Shown here: in pieces, positions 1 to 8,598 of the stretch
Position numbering within the stretch: position 1 is the stretch's first letter
Layout: every line of letters starts with the position of its first letter
From: a bacterium
GTDB lineage: Bacteria > Krumholzibacteriota > Krumholzibacteriia > JACNKJ01
DNA length: 64,000 nt
Direction of reading: 5' to 3'
Assembly (NCBI GenBank): GCA_024231955.1
Contig: JAAEPZ010001024.1
Coordinates: 62,001 to 126,000 of the forward strand
Position numbers and translations under genes: made by a program
Notes under the pieces: model-generated
What the model saw: the letters and a program-made list of their open reading frames with translations, nothing else
What the model was told of the DNA's origin: nothing
The model's database searches: none

Positions 1-1
1 C

Positions 2-94
2 ACTGGCAAGAACATTGCATTATTCACGACAGTGATTGACGATTTTGATATAACCGGGACTATTGATCTCCGTAACACCACGCACAAACAGTAG
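2..94 (+). CDS. C-terminal fragment of an unidentified protein
   Basis: The window opens inside a reading frame that runs 30 codons to a TAG at 92-94. The residues alternate polar and beta-branched types (for example LFTTVIDDFDITGTIDL), which suits the last beta strands of a secreted or surface protein. No start is present and the family cannot be named. The LRR lipoprotein starts 48 bases further on the same strand, so the two may be co-transcribed. Confidence 0.55.
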   Translation, partial: TGKNIALFTTVIDDFDITGTIDLRNTTHKQ

Positions 95-142
95 CTTGAA
101 GCGTTGCGCGCCAGTCGGATGATCACCCAACGAGAGGACGCC

Positions 143-1921
143 ATGCATACCATCGCCAGGAACCAGCTCAGATTGATCCCCTACTTACTGATCGGAATAC
201 TGCTGTTCACCGGTTGCGGCAGCAGCAGCGGGGGCGGCACCGATCAGGGCGACACTACTGCTCCCAATGAGGTTCTTAATTTCACGGCCCTGCCGGGCGA
301 TGGCAGCGTCACCCTGGGCTGGATCCTGCCCCAGGTTTCCGATCTTGGCGGGCTCATGCTGCGGCGCTCCACTACCGCCTCCCCCACCATCAGTTCCGGC
401 GAGGAGATATTCTCCGGCCTGGCCGGCATCTATGTTGATCAGGATGTCACCAACGGCACCACCTATTACTACTCGGCCTTCACGTACGACAACAGCGACA
501 ATTATTCCGATGGAGTCAGTTTGCCCTGCACCCCGCGAGTGGCTGTCGGCATCGCTTTCACCGATGCGAACTTCGAGCAGTGTCTGCGTAACGAGTTGGG
601 CATCCCCACAGGGAGCATCACCGATCTTGATCTGCTGACCCTGTTCTCGCTGGACGCCCGTCATCAGTCCATAGCCGATCTGCAGGGCCTGCAGTACTGC
701 CTGAACCTGCGCAACCTGGATCTCCGCAACAACCTGTTGACCGACGCCGGCAACACGCAGTTGCTCGCCGAACTGCCCCTGCTCGAGGAGCTCGACCTGA
801 GCACCAACGACATAAGCATCATTCCCAATCTGGCGGGGCTGGCCAATCTTGAGGAGTTCTACATCTCGAGCAATCCGATCGGTTCGCTGTCGCCACTGTC
901 CGGCGTGACCAGTCTGAAGAGATTACAGTTCGGCAGCTGTACCGTATCCGATCTGACCCCCCTCGCGAGTTTGATCAACCTGGAGAGACTGTCCTTTCAG
1001 GACACACCCAATATCACCAGTCTGACGGGCGTAGGCAGTCTGACCAATCTGCAGATACTGACGGCGCAGGGCGGAACAATCTCCAGCCTGAGTCCCCTGT
1101 CGGGGCTGACCAACATCACGAGCATCAGTGTGAGCAACGGCACCATCAGTGATCTCACCCCCATCGCGGGTTTGAGCCGGTTGATGGCGCTGGAGTTGCT
1201 CAACCATGAGATCAGCAATCTGGACCCCATCACCGCCATGACTCAACTGGAGGTGTTGTCCCTGGCCAATAATGAGATCGTGGATCTGACCCCCCTGACG
1301 GGGATGGTCAACCTGACACTCCTCGACATCAGCTGGAACGATGTCCGGGACATCGGCATGGTGTCGGGCATGAGCGGCCTGCAGTACCTCTCGGCACACC
1401 AGAACTACATATCGGACATCTCCCCGCTGCTCGGTCTCTCGGCCCTCGTCAATGTCTCCCTGGGCTGGAATCCGCTGACCTCCGAGGGGGTGCTGACCCA
1501 TATCCCCCCCCTGGAGATCGGAGGGGCGACGGTCGTCTTCGATTTCGATATGAATCTGATCGACCTGATGGGTCCCTGGGTCATCGAGTCGGTCACGATA
1601 GATAGCGCTCCCACCGATCCCGGCGAATTCTTCGGCTGGGATCCCGCAGCGGTGAGCAACCGGCTGCTCGTCTTCCCGCTGGGTCATTTCGAAACCCATG
1701 ATCTGGCGGCAAACGATGATGTCCTTTACAACGAAACCGGCACCATCACCGTCGCCGGCACCAGCATCACCGTTACCACCTACACCGAGGATGGTGTGGA
1801 TGTACCGCCCTACGAAGCCTTCGCCGGCTCCTGGGCGATTGTCGGCGGAGATCTGGTGATGACTATGACCGACACGGAGGTTGTCGAACTGACCTGGTCC
1901 CGGCTTGTCGTATCGCCCTGA
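143..1921 (+). CDS. Leucine-rich-repeat lipoprotein with N-terminal fibronectin-like domain
   Basis: This 592-residue protein is probably anchored to a membrane facing the periplasm or cell surface. The ATG at 143 is preferred over a start 13 codons upstream because GAGAGG lies just before it and a lipoprotein signal (LLFTGC) follows within about 25 residues. After a Gly/Ser linker comes a fibronectin-III-like segment (about residues 40-120), then about a dozen 22-residue internalin/SDS22-type repeats with the pattern L-x-x-L-x-x-L-x-L-x-x-N-x-I. The last 130 residues look like a small beta domain. LRR proteins of this type bind proteins or glycans, but the ligand is unknown. Confidence 0.8.
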   Translation: MHTIARNQLRLIPYLLIGILLFTGCGSSSGGGTDQGDTTAPNEVLNFTALPGDGSVTLGWILPQVSDLGGLMLRRSTTASPTISSGEEIFSGLAGIYVDQDVTNGTTYYYSAFTYDNSDNYSDGVSLPCTPRVAVGIAFTDANFEQCLRNELGIPTGSITDLDLLTLFSLDARHQSIADLQGLQYCLNLRNLDLRNNLLTDAGNTQLLAELPLLEELDLSTNDISIIPNLAGLANLEEFYISSNPIGSLSPLSGVTSLKRLQFGSCTVSDLTPLASLINLERLSFQDTPNITSLTGVGSLTNLQILTAQGGTISSLSPLSGLTNITSISVSNGTISDLTPIAGLSRLMALELLNHEISNLDPITAMTQLEVLSLANNEIVDLTPLTGMVNLTLLDISWNDVRDIGMVSGMSGLQYLSAHQNYISDISPLLGLSALVNVSLGWNPLTSEGVLTHIPPLEIGGATVVFDFDMNLIDLMGPWVIESVTIDSAPTDPGEFFGWDPAAVSNRLLVFPLGHFETHDLAANDDVLYNETGTITVAGTSITVTTYTEDGVDVPPYEAFAGSWAIVGGDLVMTMTDTEVVELTWSRLVVSP

Positions 1922-1972
1922 TCCCACGCACCGGGCAACCGGTTCTCTGCCGGCACAATCATGAAATCAAAA

Positions 1973-2001
1973 AGGGCTGTTGCATATCATGCAACAGCCC
2001 T
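1973..2001 (-). terminator. Rho-independent terminator downstream of trxA
   Basis: A perfect 13-base-pair stem (AGGGCTGTTGCAT and its complement) surrounds a 3-base loop. Read on the minus strand it is followed by TTTTG, so it ends the thioredoxin transcript about 115 bases after the stop codon. The plus-strand side has no T tract. Confidence 0.8.
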
Positions 2002-2114
2002 CGCGGTTGGCGGTAACCGCCAGATGTCAGCCTGTCCGGAGCGATGTTGTCCTGCGCCCGATGTATCCGGAACTGGTGATTCCCCCCCCAAGGAATCGGT
2101 AAGAGGCAATCCGT

Positions 2115-2447
2115 CTAATTGCTCAAGGCGTTGTCCAGCAATTCGACGAACTCCGCTTTGGGGCGAGCGCCCAGCATCGTTTCCGCAGGGTTTCCATTAC
2201 GATAGAGGACGAGTGTGGGGATCGAACGGATGCCCAACTGCCCGGCGATCTTCTGCTCATCATCAACGTTCACTTTCACGATCTTGGCGCGGCCTTCGTA
2301 CTCCTGCGCCAACTCCTCCAGGACCGGGCCGATCATCTTGCACGGGCCGCACCACGGAGCCCAGAAATCGACGAGTACGGGAACATCGCTATCGCCTACG
2401 ATCTGATCGAAATTCGCATCGGTTCCCTGAATGATGTATTCGGACAT
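2115..2447 (-). CDS. trxA: Thioredoxin
   Basis: A 110-residue cytoplasmic thioredoxin, the usual family length. It reduces protein disulfides and is itself reduced by thioredoxin reductase. The active site WCGPC is at residues 32-36 and the cis-proline is P77 in the SIPT motif. There is no signal peptide. AAGGAG precedes the ATG by about seven bases. It is a single gene transcribed away from the lipoprotein at 2663, with its own terminator. It could supply reductant to the MsrA encoded at 48.4 kb, but nothing in the sequence links them. Confidence 0.96.
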   Translation of the reverse strand: MSEYIIQGTDANFDQIVGDSDVPVLVDFWAPWCGPCKMIGPVLEELAQEYEGRAKIVKVNVDDEQKIAGQLGIRSIPTLVLYRNGNPAETMLGARPKAEFVELLDNALSN

Positions 2448-2662
2448 TGCCAGTCTCCTTGTTGCGACGATTCACCGTCTGCATTGTATTCACTGAATAG
2501 AGGAGCCGAAACGGAGCGATAAGGTGGCGCATAAAATGGGATTTCAGGGAAAAAACAATCCGGGTTCAGCCGGAGACCTCCCCAACCGACAGCCAGTGCT
2601 TGCATCAGGGGGTTGAAAGCGGGACAATTGGGCCATCAGCCGACCCGATCGAGGAGAGCTAG

Positions 2663-4312
2663 ATGACACATAGACAACACAAGACAGATAAAGATTATAG
2701 TCTGTGGCTGCGCTTGATTGCTGCCGCCCTTTTGCTGGCGGGTTTGGTACACCTGTCCGGTTGCGGCGGAGACAGCGGTGGTCCCGCAGGCGGAGGCGAC
2801 AACCTGGTCGGTCCCGCAGGCGGAACTGTCGCCGGCACCGGTTCAGCGTCCGTCGTCATCCCTCCCGGCGCATTGATCGCCGCAACCGAGATCACTGTTG
2901 CGGGCGTATCCGACGCATACATGCTTCCCGACGGCACGCAGCCATGCATCCCCTTCCTCGGTGGCGCGGAGTTCGGCCCGACAGGCACGGAGTTTACGAC
3001 GCCGGTGACGATCAGCTTCCCCCTCGATCCACCATTGGCGCCGGGTACTCCCGTCAACCTGCTGGTCTGGGATGACGTCGCGCAGGCCTGGGTGGACGAG
3101 GGCTTCCCCGTCACACTGGCTCTCGATGGCGCCAGCCTGACCGCCGAGGTCACCCACTTCTCCATCTTCGGTTGCCTGGGCAACGTCTTCGGCAACTTCC
3201 ATTCCGATTTCGGTGACGGCTCGACCGCCGCTGCCGCCCTCTCCAACTACGTGAGCTGGTTCAGGGCCAACGTCACGGACATGGCGCGCAAGGGGCTCTT
3301 CAATGACGACTGTCACGAGGTCAAAGGGTTGATGTTTGATGCCAGTTGGGAGGTTCATCACTATCCCGACGGACCTGATTACGTTGCCGCGCCCCCCCAG
3401 ATCATGGAGGGGGAGGTCACCGCAACGCAGGTGACCTTCCAGGACAAGCTCGAACTGTCCGTTGCCGGGGTTCTGTTCAAGAAGTACATCCTGGCGGTCG
3501 ATGTGTATCTCGAGTGCTGCCCCCCCGAAGTGGATGTCGTCGCATCGCCGTCCAGTATCGGCACCGGGGCGACCAGTCAGATCACCGCAACCGTCATGTG
3601 TGATGACGAGGCCATGGCCGGCCATGAGGTCACCTTCGCGGCAATGGGGGGTCTGGGTACTATGAACCCCGCCACTGCCGGCGTAAACGCCGCCGGCACG
3701 GCCACCAGCACCTTCACCGCCGGCGACAGTGAGGGGATAGAATCGACCCGCGCTCATTTAAGCACCTGTAGCGGTTCCGAAAACCCCGATGGCGCCGCAC
3801 AGGTTGAGATAACGGCCGGCGACTGGACCGCGGTGATGAACATCGCCTGGCTGCACGATATCGGCTCCGGCCCGCTGATCCGATTTGTCGACAATATGCA
3901 GATCAACCTGAACCTCACCCGCGATGAGGGTGTGGTCACCGGGTCGGGCACCGGCAGTCATGGCGTCAGCACCATAACGGAGGGCAACTGCACCCAGACA
4001 AGCGTGGTCGCGCCGGGATTCGCGGTCACCGCCTCCGGCGTCATAACGGACGGCACACTGGAGCTTGAGATCATCCCGACAACCAACATACTCGAGTTGA
4101 TCGTCACCTGTGTCTGGAATGAGAATCCCGTGGCCATCCCCTATCCGATCTACGGCAACCTGGAGGCTTCGCTGCTGACGGATCAGATTTCGATATCGAT
4201 CCCCTGGACCGATGGCGCCGGCGCCGACGGGTCGGGCAGCTACTCTGGAGGGAGCGTCGATATGCCCATAACCTGGAACTGGAACATGACGCTTTCCGGG
4301 CAATCGCAGTAG
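2663..4312 (+). CDS. Large secreted lipoprotein with ZU5-like and Ig-like segments
   Basis: A 549-residue protein with GAGGAG before its ATG, a signal peptide and a lipobox ending at C34 (LSGC). After a Gly-rich linker, residues about 50-170 resemble a ZU5-type domain (GGTV, IPPGAL and FGPTG signatures). Residues about 290-370 resemble a bacterial Ig-like (Big_1-type) domain, and the remainder is beta-rich. The role is unknown, most likely a surface-exposed structural or adhesive lipoprotein. The frame continues open for 85 codons past its TAG stop, so the annotated end may be a recent truncation (see the next entry). Confidence 0.75.
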   Translation: MTHRQHKTDKDYSLWLRLIAAALLLAGLVHLSGCGGDSGGPAGGGDNLVGPAGGTVAGTGSASVVIPPGALIAATEITVAGVSDAYMLPDGTQPCIPFLGGAEFGPTGTEFTTPVTISFPLDPPLAPGTPVNLLVWDDVAQAWVDEGFPVTLALDGASLTAEVTHFSIFGCLGNVFGNFHSDFGDGSTAAAALSNYVSWFRANVTDMARKGLFNDDCHEVKGLMFDASWEVHHYPDGPDYVAAPPQIMEGEVTATQVTFQDKLELSVAGVLFKKYILAVDVYLECCPPEVDVVASPSSIGTGATSQITATVMCDDEAMAGHEVTFAAMGGLGTMNPATAGVNAAGTATSTFTAGDSEGIESTRAHLSTCSGSENPDGAAQVEITAGDWTAVMNIAWLHDIGSGPLIRFVDNMQINLNLTRDEGVVTGSGTGSHGVSTITEGNCTQTSVVAPGFAVTASGVITDGTLELEIIPTTNILELIVTCVWNENPVAIPYPIYGNLEASLLTDQISISIPWTDGAGADGSGSYSGGSVDMPITWNWNMTLSGQSQ

Positions 4313-4570
4313 AATGGCGACACCAACACTTTTCGAGAGGACTCCAATTGCCAACTCTGGTCCATCCCCGATCCCTGCAACTTCGTCCGGGAGGATGCCG
4401 TGACGATAGTCGCCCAACCGGTTGGTGCGGTGGCTGACGGCGACGTCATCTACTACAGTCTGACTATCGATCTTACCGACATCCCCACAACCCCAAATTC
4501 CAGCTTCCCATCGCAATCGCCATCCGGTAGTGTGGGCGTTGGAATAATCCTGAGGGAGGTTGACCTATGA
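4313..4570 (+). pseudogene. In-frame continuation after the TAG stop of the preceding lipoprotein
   Basis: Immediately after the TAG at 4310-4312 the same frame stays open for 85 codons and ends in TGA at 4568-4570. That TGA overlaps the ATG of the next gene as ATGA. The translation looks like a secreted beta-rich protein (Cys pair, DGDVIYYSLTIDL). Parts echo the upstream text (VADGD...L..DIPTTP beside ITDGT...L..IPTTN). It could be a nonsense mutation in a longer gene, stop readthrough, the tail of a second copy of the domain, or a sequencing error. It has no convincing start of its own. Confidence 0.4.
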
Positions 4571-4824
4571 AAAAAATTACGATGTTCCTGTTGCTTGCCA
4601 TACTGGCGCTGGGGATGATCCTGCTGCCCGGTTGCGGCGACAAGACCGAGACGGCTGATGAGACGACCGCCGACACCAAACTGGCCGCTCACGATTGTGA
4701 TGGCGGTTGCGGCATGACGGATGTGCCGATGGAGCGCCTGTCCGAAGTAGACGGCAAATACTACTGCGCCGGTTGCAAGGTCAAAATGGACAGAGAGGAC
4801 GAAGCGGAGACGGAGAGTCACTGA
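4567..4824 (+). CDS. Small lipoprotein with four-cysteine metal-binding motif
   Basis: An 85-residue lipoprotein with lipobox LLPGC at C23, GGGAGG before the ATG, and an ATGA overlap with the frame upstream. The mature part has an acidic linker and then a compact Cys/His segment: HDCDGGCGM, about 20 residues, then YYCAGC. This spacing suits a zinc-ribbon or soft-metal site in the periplasm. It lies tail to tail with the copper-type TonB receptor, separated by two terminators, so a metal-handling role is possible but inferred. The family is not recognised. Confidence 0.7.
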   Translation: MKKITMFLLLAILALGMILLPGCGDKTETADETTADTKLAAHDCDGGCGMTDVPMERLSEVDGKYYCAGCKVKMDREDEAETESH

Positions 4825-4894
4825 TCCGGTAGAAACCTACCTGTTTGCTGAACCCGTAAGCGCACGACACCAAAACTGTCTGCCGCCGATCAAG

Positions 4895-4923
4895 AAAAGC
4901 CGACCCTCACCGGGTCGGCTTTT
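4895..4923. terminator. Bidirectional terminator
   Basis: A 12-base-pair stem, AAAAGCCGACCC with its complement around a 5-base loop, has an A run on one side and a T run on the other. It can stop the small lipoprotein transcript from the left and back up the hairpin after the TonB receptor gene from the right. Confidence 0.85.
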
Positions 4924-4980
4924 CCGTTCAGGACGGTAGATCGGACAACCGGATCGCATAAATACGATCTCACTGAAACG

Positions 4981-5015
4981 GGACAGACCCTCTCCCGACG
5001 GGAAAGGGTCTGTCC
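4981..5015 (-). terminator. Hairpin downstream of the TonB receptor gene
   Basis: An 11-base-pair stem (GGACAGACCCT and its complement) begins 17 bases after the receptor stop codon. On the minus strand it is followed only by CGTTTC, so it is a weak intrinsic terminator or a transcript-end stabiliser in front of the stronger hairpin at 4895-4923. Confidence 0.55.
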
Positions 5016-5031
5016 GAAATCTCATCCGGTG

Positions 5032-6924
5032 TTATCCGCGGAAAGAGACCGCCAGGCGCAGTTGACGCCCGGGCGCCAGTACCCGCATCTTGGCCGCGAA
5101 AGGATCGCGCTGATAGGAGAGATGCTGGCTGTACTCCTCGTCGGCCAGGTTCTCGATCTCCAGGTTGAGCGCAACCCGCTCGCTCCTCCAGCTTAACCCC
5201 ATGTCGTAACGGTACCAGGAGGGGGTAGCTGTCTCGCTGAGACTCGTATCCACACGCGTCTGCTTGTCGGCGTAAACATGTCGCAACCAAAGACCAAACC
5301 CTCGCCAATGGGGCGCCTTGACCGTCGTCTCCAGCGTAAAGGGTTGCACCTCGGCCAGGGGACGATCCTCGCTGATGTTCTTGCCGATGGTATAGGTCGC
5401 CCTCAAATCGAGATAGCGTCGCTCATAGGTCAGGTTGACCCCGACCAGGCCGGCTTCGATATTCTCGAAACTCATATAGGCGCGACTGCCGCCATCCAGG
5501 GGTATGCTCGTGCTGCACAGATTTGCGTAATCCCAGATCCGGGTTGCGTAAACCTCCAGCTTGGCCCCCATGCCGTTCAGACGGGCGCGGACGGTGCCGC
5601 GCATCGGGGCTTTCAGCTCCGGATTACCGCTCCACCAGGGCTTGTTCATCGGCTTCTGAACCGCAATGTAGAGATCGCGAGGATGGGGAGGTTCCGAGCC
5701 CAGATCCGCCTGCAGACCGGCGACAAGATCATTGCCCAGAGATTTGACCTTGCTGGCCATTAGTCCGAAGGGGACGAACCAGCGCTGATCCTCGGCGTCG
5801 GCATGGAGAGCCTTGTGGAAACTCAAGCGCTGAGTATCCCCCAGCCACTGGCGCTGCACACCCAGGCGCACACCAAGCTCGACCCCCGGCTCGGGATGAA
5901 AGTGCTTGTTCACGGTTGCCGAGAACAGGCGGAGGTTGGGGATCATGTGATTGTCGATGTGCATCATCGGATTGTCGAAGAAGTTTTCGATGTCCCAGTT
6001 GCGATAGAAGATTTCGTAGTTCTCGCCCGTGATGCCGGCGGTGAGGTTGTCCGCGTCGGAAACCATAAGCATGGGTTTGTTGCGCAACTCGCTGTCCATC
6101 AGATGACGGGTGTGGTTCAGGTACACCTTGTTGCCCCGCCAACTGCTGTGGAGACTCCAGAACTCGGTTTTCCGCTCATCCATCAGGAGATAGGGGAAAA
6201 CCACATCATGACTCTCGGAGAAACTCGCACCCTGACGCCAGCGTTCGCTGCCGCCGAAGACGGATATCTCCGTCATGCTGTACCGGTGATTCTCGGAGAA
6301 ACCGAGCGCATTGCCGTAGAGTTCGACAAAGTCGCGACCGGAGCCATCCTCGTAGGGGCCGCCCGTGGCATGGCGCCCGGTGAGGCGATAGCCCCGCCAG
6401 TCCGTGGAGAAGGCTCCATCAAAACCCTCGCCACCCAGAGCGCTCCCGCTGAGAGCTACCTGATAACCAAGCAGCTGTTGCGGCTCGGCACGACGAAACT
6501 CGACACTGCCCCCGAGCCCGCTGCCGGTGGCGCATGAGCACTTGTCCACCTCACAGCTGCAAACCTCGAGCGGGTTGATGCGTGAGAGTGGCGTGTCCAT
6601 CCGGTTTGGGCAGGCGCACGGGTAGCGTTCACCGTCAACACGGAGGACGATGTCATCCCGTTTGAGCCCATCGATATAGAGATCACTGGCGAATGCCGGT
6701 CCACGATTGACGATGGCGAAACCATGTTCCCGCAGCAGATCCGTATGGTTGGTTTTATCCAACACGATCTCGAACTCGCCATGATGCAGGATATTGCCTT
6801 CGACAACTACAGGCTCCAGCCAAAAATGGAGCAAGCTGTCGGGCGGTGCCTCCTCGGCAAGCGCATAGCAGGATACAACCAATATGAGGAGAGTAATGGT
6901 GAGGACTCTCTTGTCGGCAAACAT
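5032..6924 (-). CDS. TonB-dependent outer-membrane receptor, OprC/NosA copper type
   Basis: A 630-residue outer-membrane receptor. The start at 6924 is preferred over one 11 codons upstream because GGAGG precedes it and a signal peptide begins there. The plug domain follows (EPVVVEG, GPAFASDLYIDG, GSGLGGSVEFRRAEP), then a 22-strand-type barrel ending in LAVSFRG. The plug has an unusual Cys cluster: CACPNRM (C105 and M109 form a CxxxM motif), then CSC and CSC. OprC, the Pseudomonas copper receptor homologous to NosA, binds Cu(I) through a plug CxxxM plus barrel His/Met; here the barrel has HIDNHM. Its place at the end of the nos/ACIII block supports copper uptake for NosZ. The specificity is inferred. 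Its promoter should lie in 6925-7020. Confidence 0.8.
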   Translation of the reverse strand: MFADKRVLTITLLILVVSCYALAEEAPPDSLLHFWLEPVVVEGNILHHGEFEIVLDKTNHTDLLREHGFAIVNRGPAFASDLYIDGLKRDDIVLRVDGERYPCACPNRMDTPLSRINPLEVCSCEVDKCSCATGSGLGGSVEFRRAEPQQLLGYQVALSGSALGGEGFDGAFSTDWRGYRLTGRHATGGPYEDGSGRDFVELYGNALGFSENHRYSMTEISVFGGSERWRQGASFSESHDVVFPYLLMDERKTEFWSLHSSWRGNKVYLNHTRHLMDSELRNKPMLMVSDADNLTAGITGENYEIFYRNWDIENFFDNPMMHIDNHMIPNLRLFSATVNKHFHPEPGVELGVRLGVQRQWLGDTQRLSFHKALHADAEDQRWFVPFGLMASKVKSLGNDLVAGLQADLGSEPPHPRDLYIAVQKPMNKPWWSGNPELKAPMRGTVRARLNGMGAKLEVYATRIWDYANLCSTSIPLDGGSRAYMSFENIEAGLVGVNLTYERRYLDLRATYTIGKNISEDRPLAEVQPFTLETTVKAPHWRGFGLWLRHVYADKQTRVDTSLSETATPSWYRYDMGLSWRSERVALNLEIENLADEEYSQHLSYQRDPFAAKMRVLAPGRQLRLAVSFRG

Positions 6925-7020
6925 TGCTGCCTCCTGATTTGATGTTGGACAAAGCACGAACTTCGTAATGGCTGCCCGGTATGGGAATTTGTCTACACTA
7001 ACAGAAGTGATCGAAGATCG

Positions 7021-8598
7021 CTAGCCGACGTAGGGTTCGATCGCCTCGGGTGTTGCATCGAAGTTCTCTCTGCTCGGCGGAGAGGCCGCCCGCCATTCAA
7101 GCGACGCCACCCCCCATGGATTCGCCGGAGCTGCAGCGCCCTTCAGCAGCGAGATGATCAACGTCGTCAGAATCAGCGCCAGACCGACTGCCAACACCCC
7201 CATGCCGGTGGCTGAGAGTCTGTTCAGATCCGCCATCTCTGCGGCGAAATCATGTATGCCGGCCGGTTGCCCAAGGGTACCCATGATGATCTGCGGGAAA
7301 AACGCCAGGTTAAAACCGATGAGATACACAACTCCGGCGAACACGCCCCACTTCTCATCGTAAATCCGACCGGTGATCTTTGGCCACCAGTAGAACAGAC
7401 CGGTCAGCATGGCTGTTACGACACCACCCATCAGAAGATAGTGGATGTGAGCCGTGGCGAATATGGTCGAATCAAGATAGGCGGCCAGAGACAGATTGGT
7501 CAGGAACAAACCCAGCAGCACGCCGATGCCGCCGCAGATCAGGAAGGTCAAAGCAAACACGGTCACGGTGTTCCAGGCCACGGCGCCGCGGTAAAGGGTG
7601 GCCAACCAGCAGTAGACGATCACAGCTACCGGGATGACGGCCAGCAACGAGAGGATGCTGAAGACGAAACTCAGGGATTCCCCCTGTCCATGTCCGACCA
7701 GATGAACGCCCCACGAGAGGAGAGCGATGGCCAGCAACGCAATCAGCGCGCCCACAATCAGCCGGTAACCGGCGATCACCTTGCGGGCCAGACCCGAAAT
7801 CACCTCGCTCATCACACCAACGGCAGGGATCATCGCAAAGAGACCCGCCGAGGTCGTCACGAACCAGAAGTAGCTCTCCCAGTTGGTGGGATCACCGATT
7901 CCGCTCAAAACACCGGAACCTCTGGCCTCGATCAGAGCCAGGAATATGATCGCGATACCGAAGATCAGCCCCGACACCACCAGCACGAAAGCGGTAAGAT
8001 AGAGGGACCAGCAGAGAAGCGGCATCCGGAAGAAGCCCATCCAGTCGGGACGACACCGATGCACGGTGACGATGATGTTGCCGCCCGTGAGCACCCAGCT
8101 CAGTGCGACAAGCAAAAGGCCGAGGGCAAACAGGGCAAAGGATCCGCCGTCGATAAGTGAGTAGGGTGTGGCGAGTGTCCAGCCCGTGGAGAGGGGATAG
8201 AGGAGCAGCGTTACCAGGATACACAACGTGCCGGCGATGTAACTGCCGATGGCCATACGGGACATGGTCGGCAAAGCCATGTTCCTCGCGCCGAGTTGCA
8301 GCGGCAGCAGGAAGTAGCCCAGTACCGAGGGGATCAACGGCACGACTACCAGGAAGACCATGATCACGCCGTGATAGGTCTGCATCTGATTCAGGACCGG
8401 AACATCATGTTCGCCATTGGCGAATACGCTCAGCTTCAGGAGGCAGGCCGCGATAGCGCCAAGCATGAAGAGGCCGACTGTCCAGAACAGGAAGCCGAGG
8501 GCGATGCGCTTGTGATCATTGGTGCGGAACCACCCGCTCAACCCTGCATCACTGTCGAGATAACTTGCCGGCGCCGCCGGAGCGGTTTCCCTTGTCAT
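7021..8598 (-). CDS. coxA: Degenerate heme-copper oxidase subunit I (no CuB site)
   Basis: A 525-residue integral membrane protein with about 12 helices that aligns along its length with cytochrome c oxidase subunit I. The low-spin and high-spin heme ligands are kept: H76 (TYHG), H384 and H386 (AHIHY). The helix VI motif HPEVY reads T249-S-A-G-L253, so the CuB His, the pathway Glu and the cross-linked Tyr are gone. The HH of helix VII reads V298-H299. The D-channel Asp of the ARDMAFP motif is N106, and the K-channel Lys is I327. It can probably bind two hemes but not CuB, and should neither reduce O2 nor pump by the known channels. AGGAGG precedes the ATG. No subunit III or Sco gene follows. 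Confidence 0.88.
   Translation of the reverse strand: MTRETAPAAPASYLDSDAGLSGWFRTNDHKRIALGFLFWTVGLFMLGAIAACLLKLSVFANGEHDVPVLNQMQTYHGVIMVFLVVVPLIPSVLGYFLLPLQLGARNMALPTMSRMAIGSYIAGTLCILVTLLLYPLSTGWTLATPYSLIDGGSFALFALGLLLVALSWVLTGGNIIVTVHRCRPDWMGFFRMPLLCWSLYLTAFVLVVSGLIFGIAIIFLALIEARGSGVLSGIGDPTNWESYFWFVTTSAGLFAMIPAVGVMSEVISGLARKVIAGYRLIVGALIALLAIALLSWGVHLVGHGQGESLSFVFSILSLLAVIPVAVIVYCWLATLYRGAVAWNTVTVFALTFLICGGIGVLLGLFLTNLSLAAYLDSTIFATAHIHYLLMGGVVTAMLTGLFYWWPKITGRIYDEKWGVFAGVVYLIGFNLAFFPQIIMGTLGQPAGIHDFAAEMADLNRLSATGMGVLAVGLALILTTLIISLLKGAAAPANPWGVASLEWRAASPPSRENFDATPEAIEPYVG

Noticed and set aside
923..1927. A minus-strand frame with Gly/Gln-rich repeats opposite the LRR lipoprotein
   Set aside because: The repeat pattern simply mirrors the LRR periodicity of the real gene.
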